This document shows, piece by piece, positions 25,576 through 34,869 of a stretch of 64,000 nt of DNA; positions within the stretch are counted from its first letter, which is position 1; each line of letters opens with the position of its first letter. The translations under genes and the position numbers were made by a program. The stretch covers positions 1 through 64,000 of the forward strand of contig CAUJJW010000085.1 in NCBI GenBank assembly GCA_963205105.1, in the 5' to 3' direction. This DNA comes from Verrucomicrobiota bacterium. Lineage in GTDB: Bacteria; Verrucomicrobiota; Verrucomicrobiia; Limisphaerales; CAIMTB01. The notes beneath the pieces are model-generated. The model saw only the letters and a list, made by a program, of their open reading frames with translations, searched no databases and was not told the DNA's origin.

Positions 25576-25630
25576 ACAACCTGTGGCGGCCTGCCTTGCT
25601 CCGTCTCCTGCCGACGGGGAGACTGACGGC

Positions 25631-28600
25631 ATGTCCCACGCGGACTTCGTTCACCTTCACCTGCATACTGAGTATTCGCTCCTGGACGGCGCCTGCCGGC
25701 TGGACCGCCTGATGGAACGGGCGGCGGAACTGAAGTTCCCCGCCCTGGCGATCACGGACCATGGCGTCCTCTACGGAGCGATTGATTTCTACAAGGCCGC
25801 GAAGAAGGCCGGCATCAAGCCCATCATCGGCTGTGAAGTCTACGTCGCGCCGGGAAGCCGCCTGGACAAGGAGAAGAAGAATTCCGGCAGCGGGCGCGAT
25901 GTCTACCATCACCTGCTACTCCTGGCCCGGGATCTCGCCGGGTACCGCAACCTGATCCAATTGGTCACGGCGGCGCACCTGGACGGCTTCTACTACAAGC
26001 CGCGCATCGACAAGGAACTGCTCGCCCAGCATTCCGAGGGTCTGATCGGCCTCTCCGGCTGCCTCGCCAGCGAGATTCCTTCGCTCATCCTCGCCGGCCA
26101 ACTCGACCAGGCCAGGGATCGGATTGACTGGTTCAAACAGACCCTGGGGCCCGAAAACTTCCACCTCGAACTGCAAAACCACGGCATCCCGGAACAGCAG
26201 ACCGTCAACCGACACCTCATTCCCTGGGCCCGCGAGTTCAACCTCAAGCTCGTCGCCACCAACGATGTCCATTACGTCCGCCGCGAACACTGGCAGGCCC
26301 ATGACCTCCTGATCTGCATCGGCACCCAGGCGCACCGCGACGACACCAAGCGGATGCGGTATCAGCCGGAACAATTCTTCCTTCGCTCGGCCGAGGAAAT
26401 GAAGGCCCTGTTCCACGAAGTCCCCGAAGCCGTGACCAACACCCGGCTCGTGGCCGAGCAGTGCAATCTCCAGATCGAATTCGGCCGACTCCATTATCCG
26501 GTCTTCACGCCCCCGGAATCCTTCACCCGCGAGGGTTACCTGCGCGTCCTGCTCGCCGAAGGTCTGCACCGCCGATACGGCCTCCACGTGCGCGTTCAGG
26601 GCGACGAGTTCATTGTCGACAAAATCGATGACCCGTCGTTGCTGCCATTGCCTCCCGGCCCCGAGAACGCCACGGCCACCCCGCCCGGCGGGAGTGACGC
26701 TTCCCCAGATTCCCCAGCCGCCGCAGGCAGCCGCGTGGATGCCGCCCTCAAGGCGATCTTCGACCGGCTCCGGCTGGAGTTTGGCGTCATCGAGAAAACC
26801 GGCTTCGTCAGTTACTTCCTGATCGTGGCGGATTTCGTGCGGCATGGACGCAGCATGGGCATCAGTTGCGTGGCGCGCGGTTCCGCCGCCGGCTCCCTCG
26901 TCACGTACCTGCTCGAGATCGCCAACGTCGACCCCATCCGCTACGGCCTGCTGTTCGAACGGTTCCTGAACCCCGAGCGCGTCAACCCTCCCGACATCGA
27001 CATCGATTTCGCCGACGATCGACGCGCCGACGTCATCCAGTACGTCCGCGAAAAATACGGCGACCAATGCGTCGCCCAGATCATCACCTTTGGCACCATG
27101 GGCTCCAAGTCGGTGATCCGCGACGTCGGACGCGCCATGGGCTTGAGCTACAGCGATTGCGATCGCCTCGCCAAAATGATCCCGCCGGGATTGGGCGTGA
27201 CCCTCGAGGACGCGCTCTCCAAGTCGCCCGACTTCAAGAACGCCTTCGAAAACGAATCACCCACCCGGGAACTCGTCGAGAACGCCCTGGTCCTGGAGGA
27301 CCTGACTCGCAACGCCTCCGTTCACGCCGCCGGCGTCGTGATTGGAGACCAACCGCTCGTCCACCTGCTCCCCCTGAAGCGGGACGACAAGGAAGGGTCC
27401 ATCGTCACCCAGTACGCCATGGGACCGGTGGGTGAGCTTGGCCTCCTGAAGATGGACTTCCTGGGGCTCAAAACCCTCACCGTCATTCGCAACACCTGCG
27501 ACATGGTGCGCAAAACCCGGGGAATCGACGTGGACGTCGAACGCATCCCCCTCAACGACGCGCGCACCTACGAACTGCTCAATCGCGCCCAGACCCTCGG
27601 CGTGTTCCAGCTGGAATCCGGCGGCATGCGGGAGTTGTGCCGCAAGTTCCAGATCGCCTCCGTCGAACACATCACCGCTCTCGTCGCACTGTATCGTCCA
27701 GGTCCCATGGACCTGATTCCTGACTTCATCGAACGCCGGCACGGCCGCGCTTCCGTGGAATACGTCCACCCGCTGCTCGAAGGCATCAGCCAGGAAACAT
27801 ACGGCGTTCTGATTTACCAGGAGCAGGTCATGCAGGCTGCCCAGATCCTCTCCGGCTACACTCTGGGCGGCGCCGATCTGCTCCGCCGCGCCATGGGCAA
27901 AAAGAACCTGGAGGAAATGGCCAAGCAACGCGCCAACTTCGTCCAGGGCGCCGCCCGGTTGAACGAAATCCCCGCGGCCCAGGCCAACCAGATCTTCGAT
28001 ATTCTGGAGAAGTTCGCCGGCTACGGGTTCAACAAATCCCACGCCGCCGCCTACGCCCTCGTCGCCTACCAGACCGCCTACCTCAAGGCCAATTACCCCG
28101 TCGAATTCTTCTGCGCCATGATGACCAACGACATGGCCGATACCGAGAAACTCGCGGAATACATCGCCGAAGCCCGGACTCTCGACATCCCCATCCTCCC
28201 GCCCGACCTCAACCGCTCCGACGTGTTCTTCGCCCCGGAACAAACCATCCCTTCGAACCCGAATGACCCACCGACCAGCGCCATCCGTTTTGGCCTGGCC
28301 GCCATCAAGGGCGTCGGAGAGATCGCGGTTCAGTCCATCTTGGAGGCTCGTCGGACCACCGGCCTCTTCGAATCCCTGCCGGACCTTTGCGAGCGCGTCG
28401 ACACACGGGTCGTCAACCGCAAGGTCCTGGAGGCCTTCATCCGATGCGGCGCCTCCGATACCCTGGGCGGCACACGTGCCTGGCTCTTCAGCCAGATCGA
28501 CAAGTCCCTCAGCCGTGGTCAGGAAGCAGCCCAGGACCGGAGCCGTGGCCAATCCTCCCTCTTCGAAATCCTGGAGGCCCACCAGCCAACCAAGGCCGAA

Positions 28601-29326
28601 CCGCCACCCGACGTGCCCGATTGGCCACTCGTCGAACGCCTCACCGCCGAGAAGGAGTTGCTCGGATTCTACGTCACCGGACACCCGCTCGACCCTTACC
28701 GCTGCATTCTGGAGACCTATTCGCTCACCGACACCAGCCGACTGGCCACGGTGACCGGCCGAACCATCACCCGCCTCGGCGGCATTCTCTCCGCGGTGCA
28801 GCAGGGTTTTTCCAAAAAATCGGGAAAACCCTACGCCATCCTCACCCTCGAAGATCTGCATGGCTCCGCCCAACTGCTTTGCATGAACGAGGCCTACGAC
28901 AAACACCGCGACCTCTTCGTCTCCGGCAAACCGGTCTTCGTCGTCGGCGAGGTGGGAGCCAGCGAGGATCGCCCCAAGATCTTTCCCCTCGAGATCGTGC
29001 CTTTGGAGGAGGTTCCCGCGCGATGGACCCTCCAGGTCCATCTGCGCTTCCGAACCGCCACTCACGATGTCGCGAAATTGGCCGCCGCCCGCGAGATCGT
29101 CAGCACCCATCCCGGATCCTGCCCACTCTTCCTCTGCTTCCAGCGCCCCGACGGCCGGGTCGCCTTTATGGAGGCCAATGATCGCTACCGGGTCAGGCCT
29201 TCCCTGGATCTCCACCGGGACATCGAAGCTCTGCTCGGGCAGGGCTCGTATTACGCCAAGGCCAATGCCGAACTCCCCGAACGCCCCAAGCGCCGTTGGG
29301 AATCCGCCGATAACGGCGGGAATTGA
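25631..29326 (+). CDS. dnaE: DNA polymerase III alpha subunit
   Basis: Replicative polymerase catalytic subunit, DnaE type, 1231 residues. The N-terminal PHP domain (HLHLHTEYSLLDGACR, ITDHGVLYG) is followed by the palm with the catalytic PDIDIDFADDRRADV motif, the finger region (GPMDLIPDFIERRHG), helix-hairpin-helix elements, and a C-terminal OB fold (ITRLGGILSAVQQGFSKKSG). A low-complexity Ala/Pro insert near residues 345-370 (TATPPGGSDASPDSPAAAGS) precedes IFDRLRLEFGVIEKTGF. The ATG at 25631 follows a GGGGAG at suitable distance. It lies 55 bases after recJ. Confidence 0.97.
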   Translation: MSHADFVHLHLHTEYSLLDGACRLDRLMERAAELKFPALAITDHGVLYGAIDFYKAAKKAGIKPIIGCEVYVAPGSRLDKEKKNSGSGRDVYHHLLLLARDLAGYRNLIQLVTAAHLDGFYYKPRIDKELLAQHSEGLIGLSGCLASEIPSLILAGQLDQARDRIDWFKQTLGPENFHLELQNHGIPEQQTVNRHLIPWAREFNLKLVATNDVHYVRREHWQAHDLLICIGTQAHRDDTKRMRYQPEQFFLRSAEEMKALFHEVPEAVTNTRLVAEQCNLQIEFGRLHYPVFTPPESFTREGYLRVLLAEGLHRRYGLHVRVQGDEFIVDKIDDPSLLPLPPGPENATATPPGGSDASPDSPAAAGSRVDAALKAIFDRLRLEFGVIEKTGFVSYFLIVADFVRHGRSMGISCVARGSAAGSLVTYLLEIANVDPIRYGLLFERFLNPERVNPPDIDIDFADDRRADVIQYVREKYGDQCVAQIITFGTMGSKSVIRDVGRAMGLSYSDCDRLAKMIPPGLGVTLEDALSKSPDFKNAFENESPTRELVENALVLEDLTRNASVHAAGVVIGDQPLVHLLPLKRDDKEGSIVTQYAMGPVGELGLLKMDFLGLKTLTVIRNTCDMVRKTRGIDVDVERIPLNDARTYELLNRAQTLGVFQLESGGMRELCRKFQIASVEHITALVALYRPGPMDLIPDFIERRHGRASVEYVHPLLEGISQETYGVLIYQEQVMQAAQILSGYTLGGADLLRRAMGKKNLEEMAKQRANFVQGAARLNEIPAAQANQIFDILEKFAGYGFNKSHAAAYALVAYQTAYLKANYPVEFFCAMMTNDMADTEKLAEYIAEARTLDIPILPPDLNRSDVFFAPEQTIPSNPNDPPTSAIRFGLAAIKGVGEIAVQSILEARRTTGLFESLPDLCERVDTRVVNRKVLEAFIRCGASDTLGGTRAWLFSQIDKSLSRGQEAAQDRSRGQSSLFEILEAHQPTKAEPPPDVPDWPLVERLTAEKELLGFYVTGHPLDPYRCILETYSLTDTSRLATVTGRTITRLGGILSAVQQGFSKKSGKPYAILTLEDLHGSAQLLCMNEAYDKHRDLFVSGKPVFVVGEVGASEDRPKIFPLEIVPLEEVPARWTLQVHLRFRTATHDVAKLAAAREIVSTHPGSCPLFLCFQRPDGRVAFMEANDRYRVRPSLDLHRDIEALLGQGSYYAKANAELPERPKRRWESADNGGN

Positions 29327-29419
29327 GGAGGCTCGCACCGCGAACGACCAGCGACGCCTTCCAACCAAACGCGATCGTCGCGCTTGCGGAATATCCGTCC
29401 CCGGGACAACGCTGGCGTC

Positions 29420-29794
29420 ATGGATGTCGTCAATGTCTCGGAGCCCCCGCCGTTCATCACCAAAGACGGGTCCGAGATCCGCGAAATCCTGGCTCACCGC
29501 AATTCAGCGATCGGCAATCAAAGCCTTGCTGAAGCCACGGTCCCGGTCGGTGGATCAACCCAGGAGCACTACCACGCCCGAACCGAGGAGATTTACTACA
29601 TCACCCACGGGTCGGGCCATATCCGGGTCGGCTCCGAAGAACGCGTCGTCGGACCAGGGGACGCCATCGCCATCCCCCCTGGCGTGCCCCACAAACTATG
29701 GAACACCGGCCATGATCCGCTCCGACTCCTGTGCTGCTGCGCCCCTGCCTATGAGCATGCGGACACCTTCATGACGGAGTCTGGCCGCCCCTGA
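29420..29794 (+). CDS. Cupin-domain protein
   Basis: A 124-residue single cupin. Motif 1 is EHYHARTEEIYYITHGSG (metal-binding His, His, Glu) and motif 2 is GPGDAIAIPPGVPHKLWN (His). Small cupins of this kind act as sugar isomerases, dioxygenases or binding proteins; no specific reaction can be assigned. A Cys-rich strand (LLCCCAPAY) near the C terminus is unusual. The ATG at 29420 is preferred over 29384. It follows dnaE by 93 bases and converges on the exopolysaccharide operon, whose last gene ends two bases beyond it. Confidence 0.85.
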   Translation: MDVVNVSEPPPFITKDGSEIREILAHRNSAIGNQSLAEATVPVGGSTQEHYHARTEEIYYITHGSGHIRVGSEERVVGPGDAIAIPPGVPHKLWNTGHDPLRLLCCCAPAYEHADTFMTESGRP

Positions 29795-29795
29795 C

Positions 29796-31955
29796 TCAGC
29801 TGGGGCTGGCCGGTGTCTTCGGCGCGGGCGCCGAAGCGGAACCCTTCTTGGTCGTGGGCTCGGTCTTGTAGTGGGAGTAGTACTGGTTCTGGTAGTAGTA
29901 GTACGAGTAGTAGTACGAGTCCCGACCCTCGAAATCGATGTCGTTGAGCAGCACACCAACAATCTGAATCCCGGCGTCCTGAATCCGTTGGACGGACCGG
30001 CGGGCGTGTTCACGGCGGATCTTCTTGAACTTCATCACAAAGACCACGCCGTCGGCGCGTGATCCCATCACCAGCGGATCGCTGACGGCGCTGATCGGAG
30101 GGCAGTCCAGAACCACTCGATCGTAGCGCTGGCGAAGCTCGGCCAGAAGTTTCTCCACCCGCTGCGTCTCCAGCAGCTCCGAAGGATTGTTCGGAATGGG
30201 TCCGCACGCGATCACGTCCAGGTTGGGGACCTCCGACTTGTGGGTAATGTCCTCGATGCGATCGGTATCGCCCTTCAGGTAGGCAGCGAGGCCGACCGGG
30301 GCATGAATCTTGAATGCTTTGTGAACGGAAGGACGCCGGAGGTCCGCGTCAACCAACACCGTGCGAAGCCCCGCCTGGGCGGTGACAACGGCAAAATTCG
30401 AAGCGCAGAGGGACTTGCCTTCGGAAGGGATGCTGCTGGTGACGCCGAACACGCGCATCTTGTCCGCCCGAGAGGCGAGCGTGATGCTGGCGCGCACCGT
30501 TCGAAAACTCTCCGCAGCCGAGGACCTGGGATGCAGGTGGGAGTGGAGGTCGCGTTCGTGGAGCTGTCCGGCCTTGATGTTGGGAACGTACCCAAGGAAC
30601 GGCAGACCCAGAATCGTTTCGATGTCGTCCTGACTCTTGATGGAGTCGTCGAGATAGCTCACGAAGAAGGCCAACCCGAGGCCCACAGCGAGCCCGCCCA
30701 TCACTCCGAGAACGAGAATCAACGCCGCCTTGGGCTTCACATGCACTAGGGGCAACGGGGCCGGATCGACGACCCGCATGTTGTTGACCGAATTCTTCGC
30801 TGAAACGTCCGTCTCCTGGCTGCGGGCGAGCAGGTTATTGTACAGGAGCTTGGTCTGCTCCGCCTTGCGGGACAGCTCATCGAATTTGATCCGGAGGCGG
30901 TTGTGCTCGAGCAGCGCGGTTTGCTTGGCGGAGAGGTTGTTCTCCAACTGCTTTTCCGTCACCGCAGCGAGTCGTGCATCGTTGAGAATGGCCTCGTAAC
31001 CCTTGCGGCATTCCTCTTCCAGGCTCCGTCGCATGGAGGCGAGGTCTTCGCGGGCCTGAATGACGTCCGGCCACTTGTCCTTGTAGCGAGTCAGCAACCC
31101 CTGCAGGAGCGCCTCTTTTTCGGCAATCCGAACCTTCAGCTCACGGATCTCAAGCTTCTGACCAATCTCCGGAATCGTGTCCAAACTGGTCCCCTGCCCC
31201 ACCAGGCGCTTCATTTCCTCCGAGATCTGCTGTTTGGCTGTCGAGGCCGCACGCGCCCGATCGTACTCCGACTGTGCATGTTGGAGGGACTGATACACAA
31301 CGTTCTGGCTCGCCTCCAGCGACACCATGTTGTGCTCCTCCTTGTAGCGCTGCAGTTCCTCATCCGCAGACCGAACCTCGGTTTCCTTTTCCACCAGCTC
31401 CGTGTCCAGAAACTTGACGGCATCCAATGCCCGCCCGCGGCGGAGGGTCATGTTGTCGTCGACAAAAGTGTAGGCCAGCACGTTGGCAATGTTCGTGGCC
31501 AGCTTGGGATCCGGGCTCTCGGCCCGCACTTCCACCAACCGGGTCAGCCGCACCGGAACGATCTGAATTTGATCCCGCAATGCCTCCACGGGATCCGCGG
31601 CCTTTTGATATTCCGGACGCTCCACCAACCCGAGATCCGACAGCACCCGACGCAGGAGGGAAGGGCTCTGGAGGTTCCGGTATTGGGTCTGGAGGTAGTC
31701 CTGCTCACGTCCGGTGGAGAGCACCAGTTCCTTGGACGAGAACATCCCGTCCATTTCCCGGTTGATCTCGATGATCGCCACCGCCCGGAAAATGCGCTGC
31801 GCCTTCAGCAGGTAGAGCGCGGACGCTAGCATGCAGAGGAAGAAACCAATGACGACCAGCCATCGTCGCTCGAGGATGACCTGCCAGTAATGGCGCAGAT
31901 GGACCTTCGTCTCCGCACTCAAAAGTCCGCCACGCGAGTTTTCCGAGGCTTCCAT
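29796..31955 (-). CDS. Exopolysaccharide chain-length regulator / BY-type tyrosine autokinase (Wzc-like)
   Basis: A 719-residue inner-membrane protein that controls polymerisation and export of a polysaccharide. N-terminal Wzz domain with TM1 (WLVVIGFFLCMLASALYLL), a long periplasmic coiled coil, the GNVR-type region and TM2 (ALILVLGVMGGLAVGLGLAF). The cytoplasmic kinase has Walker A TSSIPSEGKSLCASNF near residue 505, Walker A' VLVDADLRRP and Walker B VVLDCPPISAVSDPLV. The C-terminal tail around 683-704 holds about a dozen tyrosines (YYYSYYYYQNQYYSHY), the autophosphorylation cluster, spelled by tandem TAC/TAT codons. It is the last gene of the outer-membrane barrel/Wza-like/Wzc-like run on the minus strand. 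Confidence 0.93.
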   Translation of the reverse strand: MEASENSRGGLLSAETKVHLRHYWQVILERRWLVVIGFFLCMLASALYLLKAQRIFRAVAIIEINREMDGMFSSKELVLSTGREQDYLQTQYRNLQSPSLLRRVLSDLGLVERPEYQKAADPVEALRDQIQIVPVRLTRLVEVRAESPDPKLATNIANVLAYTFVDDNMTLRRGRALDAVKFLDTELVEKETEVRSADEELQRYKEEHNMVSLEASQNVVYQSLQHAQSEYDRARAASTAKQQISEEMKRLVGQGTSLDTIPEIGQKLEIRELKVRIAEKEALLQGLLTRYKDKWPDVIQAREDLASMRRSLEEECRKGYEAILNDARLAAVTEKQLENNLSAKQTALLEHNRLRIKFDELSRKAEQTKLLYNNLLARSQETDVSAKNSVNNMRVVDPAPLPLVHVKPKAALILVLGVMGGLAVGLGLAFFVSYLDDSIKSQDDIETILGLPFLGYVPNIKAGQLHERDLHSHLHPRSSAAESFRTVRASITLASRADKMRVFGVTSSIPSEGKSLCASNFAVVTAQAGLRTVLVDADLRRPSVHKAFKIHAPVGLAAYLKGDTDRIEDITHKSEVPNLDVIACGPIPNNPSELLETQRVEKLLAELRQRYDRVVLDCPPISAVSDPLVMGSRADGVVFVMKFKKIRREHARRSVQRIQDAGIQIVGVLLNDIDFEGRDSYYYSYYYYQNQYYSHYKTEPTTKKGSASAPAPKTPASPS

Positions 31956-32059
31956 ACGATAATTCGAGCGTTTGCCGACTGTTCAATGTCTTTCCCAACG
32001 GCATTCCCGGCCAATCCAGGATGCCACGGGTGCTTCCTCTCCGCCTTCCCGACCTCCGT

Positions 32060-32671
32060 TCAGATTCGCGATTCCGGAACGAAAATCATGTCTCCGTTCT
32101 CGACGTACACCGGCTTCTCCGAGCTCTTCAATTCATCAAGGTTGTAGAGGGTGGGGTCCTTCTTGCCCTCCCGGATGATTTGGATTCCGCTCTGTCGAGC
32201 CAGACGTGTCAGACCCCCAGCCGAGGAAATCGCCTCGATGGCCGTCATTTTGCGTTCCGGCGGAATCTCGACGAGGCCGGGCTTGTTCACCTGCCCAAAC
32301 ACGGAAACAATCTTCTTTCGAAAATCGCGCACCTGCACCAACACCTGCGCGTTGACCAGATAGTCCGTCTCCAAAAGCCGTTTCACTTCCTCCTGAATCT
32401 CCACCGTCGTCCGCTCGGCCGCCCGTACCGCACCGATGAATGGGTACGAAATCTCGCCACTCGCCGCCACGCGAAACTCCTTGGCACCCAGCTTGGGCTC
32501 GTTGGCGACCTCGATAATGAGGATGTCGGTGGGTTGAACTTTGTAGGATTCGCTCACCTGCCCCCTCGCGGCCATGCCTCCCAGGCCAAAGCAAAAGCCC
32601 AGCAGCGCAGCGATCAGCCGCCCGGAATCAATAGCCCGCCGTGAGGCGGAGAGAAAAACGTTGGAGATCAT
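32060..32671 (-). CDS. Polysaccharide export protein (Wza-like, Poly_export + SLBB)
   Basis: Exported protein of 203 residues that would form or line the outer-membrane exit channel for exopolysaccharide. A signal peptide (AALLGFCFGLGGMAARGQ) is followed by the Poly_export domain (YKVQPTDILIIEVANEP, GEISYPFIGAV) and one SLBB domain (SVFGQVNKPGLVEI, AIEAISSAGGLTRLA). It is shorter than E. coli Wza and lacks the C-terminal amphipathic helix, so the separate outer-membrane barrel gene upstream could serve as the pore; that pairing is inference. The ATG at 32671 overlaps the end of the upstream gene by 44 bases. Confidence 0.88.
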   Translation of the reverse strand: MISNVFLSASRRAIDSGRLIAALLGFCFGLGGMAARGQVSESYKVQPTDILIIEVANEPKLGAKEFRVAASGEISYPFIGAVRAAERTTVEIQEEVKRLLETDYLVNAQVLVQVRDFRKKIVSVFGQVNKPGLVEIPPERKMTAIEAISSAGGLTRLARQSGIQIIREGKKDPTLYNLDELKSSEKPVYVENGDMIFVPESRI

Positions 32672-33926
32672 AATCAGGTATCCCGATGATGTTATCCGAG
32701 TAGTGCCGAAACTCGTAAACCGCCGACGCCACCAACCACGGTTGCCAGCGCCAACTGGCCCGCAACCCGGCTCCCAGAAAATCGTCTTCACGAGCCACGA
32801 CCGCCTGCGGCGGTCCGGGATCGAAGAAGTCCCCCTGGTAGTCGTTGAATTGGTAGTAGATATCCGCCGCAGCAGTCCACTTGCCTTGCGTCCCAAATTC
32901 CTGAACCACCGACGCCGTGGGACGGTGGGCCGTGAACGGAATGGCACGCGCTTCCCGCGAGATCTGAATGAAGTGGCGATAGCCCGCAGACACCGTGGTT
33001 TTCGCCCGCGCCAGCCACTTCAACTGGAAGTCCGCCACCCAACCGTCGGGAATTTCCGAATCGTCGGAGTAATTCCGCATCTCATAGCCCCCCGAAATGG
33101 TGCCAGTCAGCTTCGGTGTGAACTCCCCCTCAGCCCCGAAGGCAAACGAGAAGGTGTCCACATCCGGGGCCTTCGGGGCCCGGGAATTGTTCGCCCCCAG
33201 GAAGCTCTGGCCGAAGGTGAACTCTGGAAAGATGACGATCTTCTGGGAGGGCAGATAGCCCAACCGGGCTCCCACGTTGTAGCCGGCATAGTCGTAGATG
33301 TGGGCGGTCCCCAAATCTCCCTCATCGTAGTCGACCATCTCAAACCCAAGCTTCCCGCCCAGAATCATCTTCGGCGAGATCTCGTAGTCCGCCCTCCAGT
33401 TGTCCGTCAGCGAAACCAGCCCGACACGCTTCTGAATGTAACTGAAGCCTCCACCCAGGAGATTGCGGGTGATCGCGGCATTGTCGGTCCCCTGGATCGT
33501 CCAACGCGCCAACCGAATGCGACTCTGGTGGGTCAGCAGATGGCCCAGATTGTTCAGGTCATCCCGATTCGCGTAAAAAGACGCATCCAGAGTGTAACGG
33601 AGCGAGACATAATTGTCCGTCTTTTGGCCGTAAACCGCCGCAAAGCCCGGGCGCAACGTGAGAATGAAATCATCGACCTCATCCGTCTCACTGTAGAAGA
33701 CGTTGCTGTCGTAGGTCTCGCCTACCTCCAATTGCGGGCGGAGCGAGACCGCGCCAACTGAATACACGAGGTACTTCTCGGCATCCCATTCCGCGTGACA
33801 GACGTTCCCAAGGAGGGCAACCGCCCCGGGAATCATCCAGATCTTCGGAAACGAATGACGTTGATTCACGTGATGCTGAAGAAGTTCCGACGTTGCTACC
33901 TCCCCTGAAACCGTCTTGTCGGTCAT
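32628..33926 (-). CDS. Outer-membrane beta-barrel protein of the exopolysaccharide locus
   Basis: A 432-residue protein with a hydrophobic N-terminal segment (IPGAVALLGNVCHA) and then alternating aromatic and polar strands typical of a BBP2-type barrel: LRPQLEVGETYDSNVFY, LRYTLDASFYANR, FPEFTFGQSFLG, AVYEFRHYSDNIIG, ending in an aromatic residue (LTAGY), as outer-membrane proteins do. Such barrels accompany polysaccharide synthesis operons in exosortase-bearing bacteria. The start is uncertain: ATG 33926 or an upstream ATG at 33980, which would overlap a strong hairpin. It is the first gene of the three-gene export unit. Confidence 0.8.
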   Translation of the reverse strand: MTDKTVSGEVATSELLQHHVNQRHSFPKIWMIPGAVALLGNVCHAEWDAEKYLVYSVGAVSLRPQLEVGETYDSNVFYSETDEVDDFILTLRPGFAAVYGQKTDNYVSLRYTLDASFYANRDDLNNLGHLLTHQSRIRLARWTIQGTDNAAITRNLLGGGFSYIQKRVGLVSLTDNWRADYEISPKMILGGKLGFEMVDYDEGDLGTAHIYDYAGYNVGARLGYLPSQKIVIFPEFTFGQSFLGANNSRAPKAPDVDTFSFAFGAEGEFTPKLTGTISGGYEMRNYSDDSEIPDGWVADFQLKWLARAKTTVSAGYRHFIQISREARAIPFTAHRPTASVVQEFGTQGKWTAAADIYYQFNDYQGDFFDPGPPQAVVAREDDFLGAGLRASWRWQPWLVASAVYEFRHYSDNIIGIPDYDLQRFSLRLTAGY

Positions 33927-33967
33927 TCCAAAAGAAATGTGGCCAAACCGATCCACAGAGAAAACAA

Positions 33968-33996
33968 AAAACGCGGGCAATATGCCCGCGTTTTTC
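33968..33996. terminator. Strong bidirectional hairpin terminator
   Basis: Perfect 13-base arms AAAAACGCGGGCA (33968-33980) and TGCCCGCGTTTTT (33984-33996) with a three-base loop. A run of T follows the stem on both strands. It lies just past the stop of the PEP-CTERM gene and before the outer-membrane barrel gene, both on the minus strand, so it ends the PEP-CTERM transcript and insulates or attenuates the polysaccharide operon. Confidence 0.9.
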
Positions 33997-34034
33997 CTTA
34001 AAAGAATGACTTATGGACGATCACTCAACAGTGA

Positions 34035-34706
34035 TCAGCCCCGAGCCACGCGGCGCCGGGCAAGGAGAGCGAGCGCTCCAACGCCGAGAACCGTCATCGT
34101 ACCAGGCTCAGGAACGGCGATCAGGGTTGCTCCAAAGCTGGAACCAGCTCCCGGAGGAAGTCCGGAGACTTGCTGGAGTTCCCAACCTTCGGTGGTGAAG
34201 TGCCAGAAATCGTTGAAGCTCGATCCAACCGTCGGCGGATCATAGAGCTTGAGACTGAATGTCTCGCCGTCCGCCAGGCCGTCGACCTTGACGGTCCACG
34301 TGAAGCTGCTCGGCAGCTGGATATTGAGGCCCACCAGATCCACGATCGACACCGGATAATTTCCGTTGATCAGATCGAATTGAGTGCTCTCAAACAGCAG
34401 CGCACCCGGTGCAGCCGAACTGGTTCCTTCCAGCGGGATGCCGTCATTCCGATAGAACCGGACACGGCCCTTCTCATTGCCCGAGAGATTCTCAGCGAAA
34501 TACTCAAAGGTGAAGGAATGAGCCGTCCAACCCGGACCGATCGTGATTTCGTCACCCACTTCCCTCTGGGTCGAAAAGAAAGCGTTCAGGGGGGTGGTCG
34601 AGTTATCATAGACCACCACTTGTGCCGAGGCAGAGGCCGCCACCAAGCTCGCGAGAGCAGCACCTTTAACCCACGAGGCGTGCATGTTCATGTTCATTAA
34701 ATTCAC
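34035..34706 (-). CDS. PEP-CTERM sorting-domain exported protein
   Basis: A 223-residue exported protein with an N-terminal signal peptide (WVKGAALASLVAASASAQ) and a C-terminal PEP-CTERM tail (VPEPGTMTVLGVGALALLARR plus basic residues). The body is a predicted beta-rich domain without recognised family (FNDFWHFTTEGWELQQVSG). Exosortase would cleave the tail and attach or release the protein at the cell surface. In other bacteria these proteins are co-regulated with exopolysaccharide loci, as the position next to the Wza/Wzc genes suggests. The start is ambiguous among several clustered Met codons (34706 onward). The exosortase gene itself is not in this window. Confidence 0.88.
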   Translation of the reverse strand: MNLMNMNMHASWVKGAALASLVAASASAQVVVYDNSTTPLNAFFSTQREVGDEITIGPGWTAHSFTFEYFAENLSGNEKGRVRFYRNDGIPLEGTSSAAPGALLFESTQFDLINGNYPVSIVDLVGLNIQLPSSFTWTVKVDGLADGETFSLKLYDPPTVGSSFNDFWHFTTEGWELQQVSGLPPGAGSSFGATLIAVPEPGTMTVLGVGALALLARRRVARG

Positions 34707-34869
34707 AATCCGTTTTGGGTTCTCAGAAAAACGTCTGACTGTTTTCTCCCAACTGCTGAGCCTTTGGTAACCGGCACACCAACTTCAGTCAAAGGTTTTT
34801 TTCCCATAACTCCCTTTCTCCGTTTTAGAAAGCACTAAAAAATCCACGTACAGCACCACGCCACCCCGG

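Noticed and set aside
29870-29935. Short TAG/TAC repeat as a CRISPR-like or minisatellite array
   Set aside because: It is simply the complement of the tyrosine-codon tract of the autokinase tail; no spacers or regular unit.
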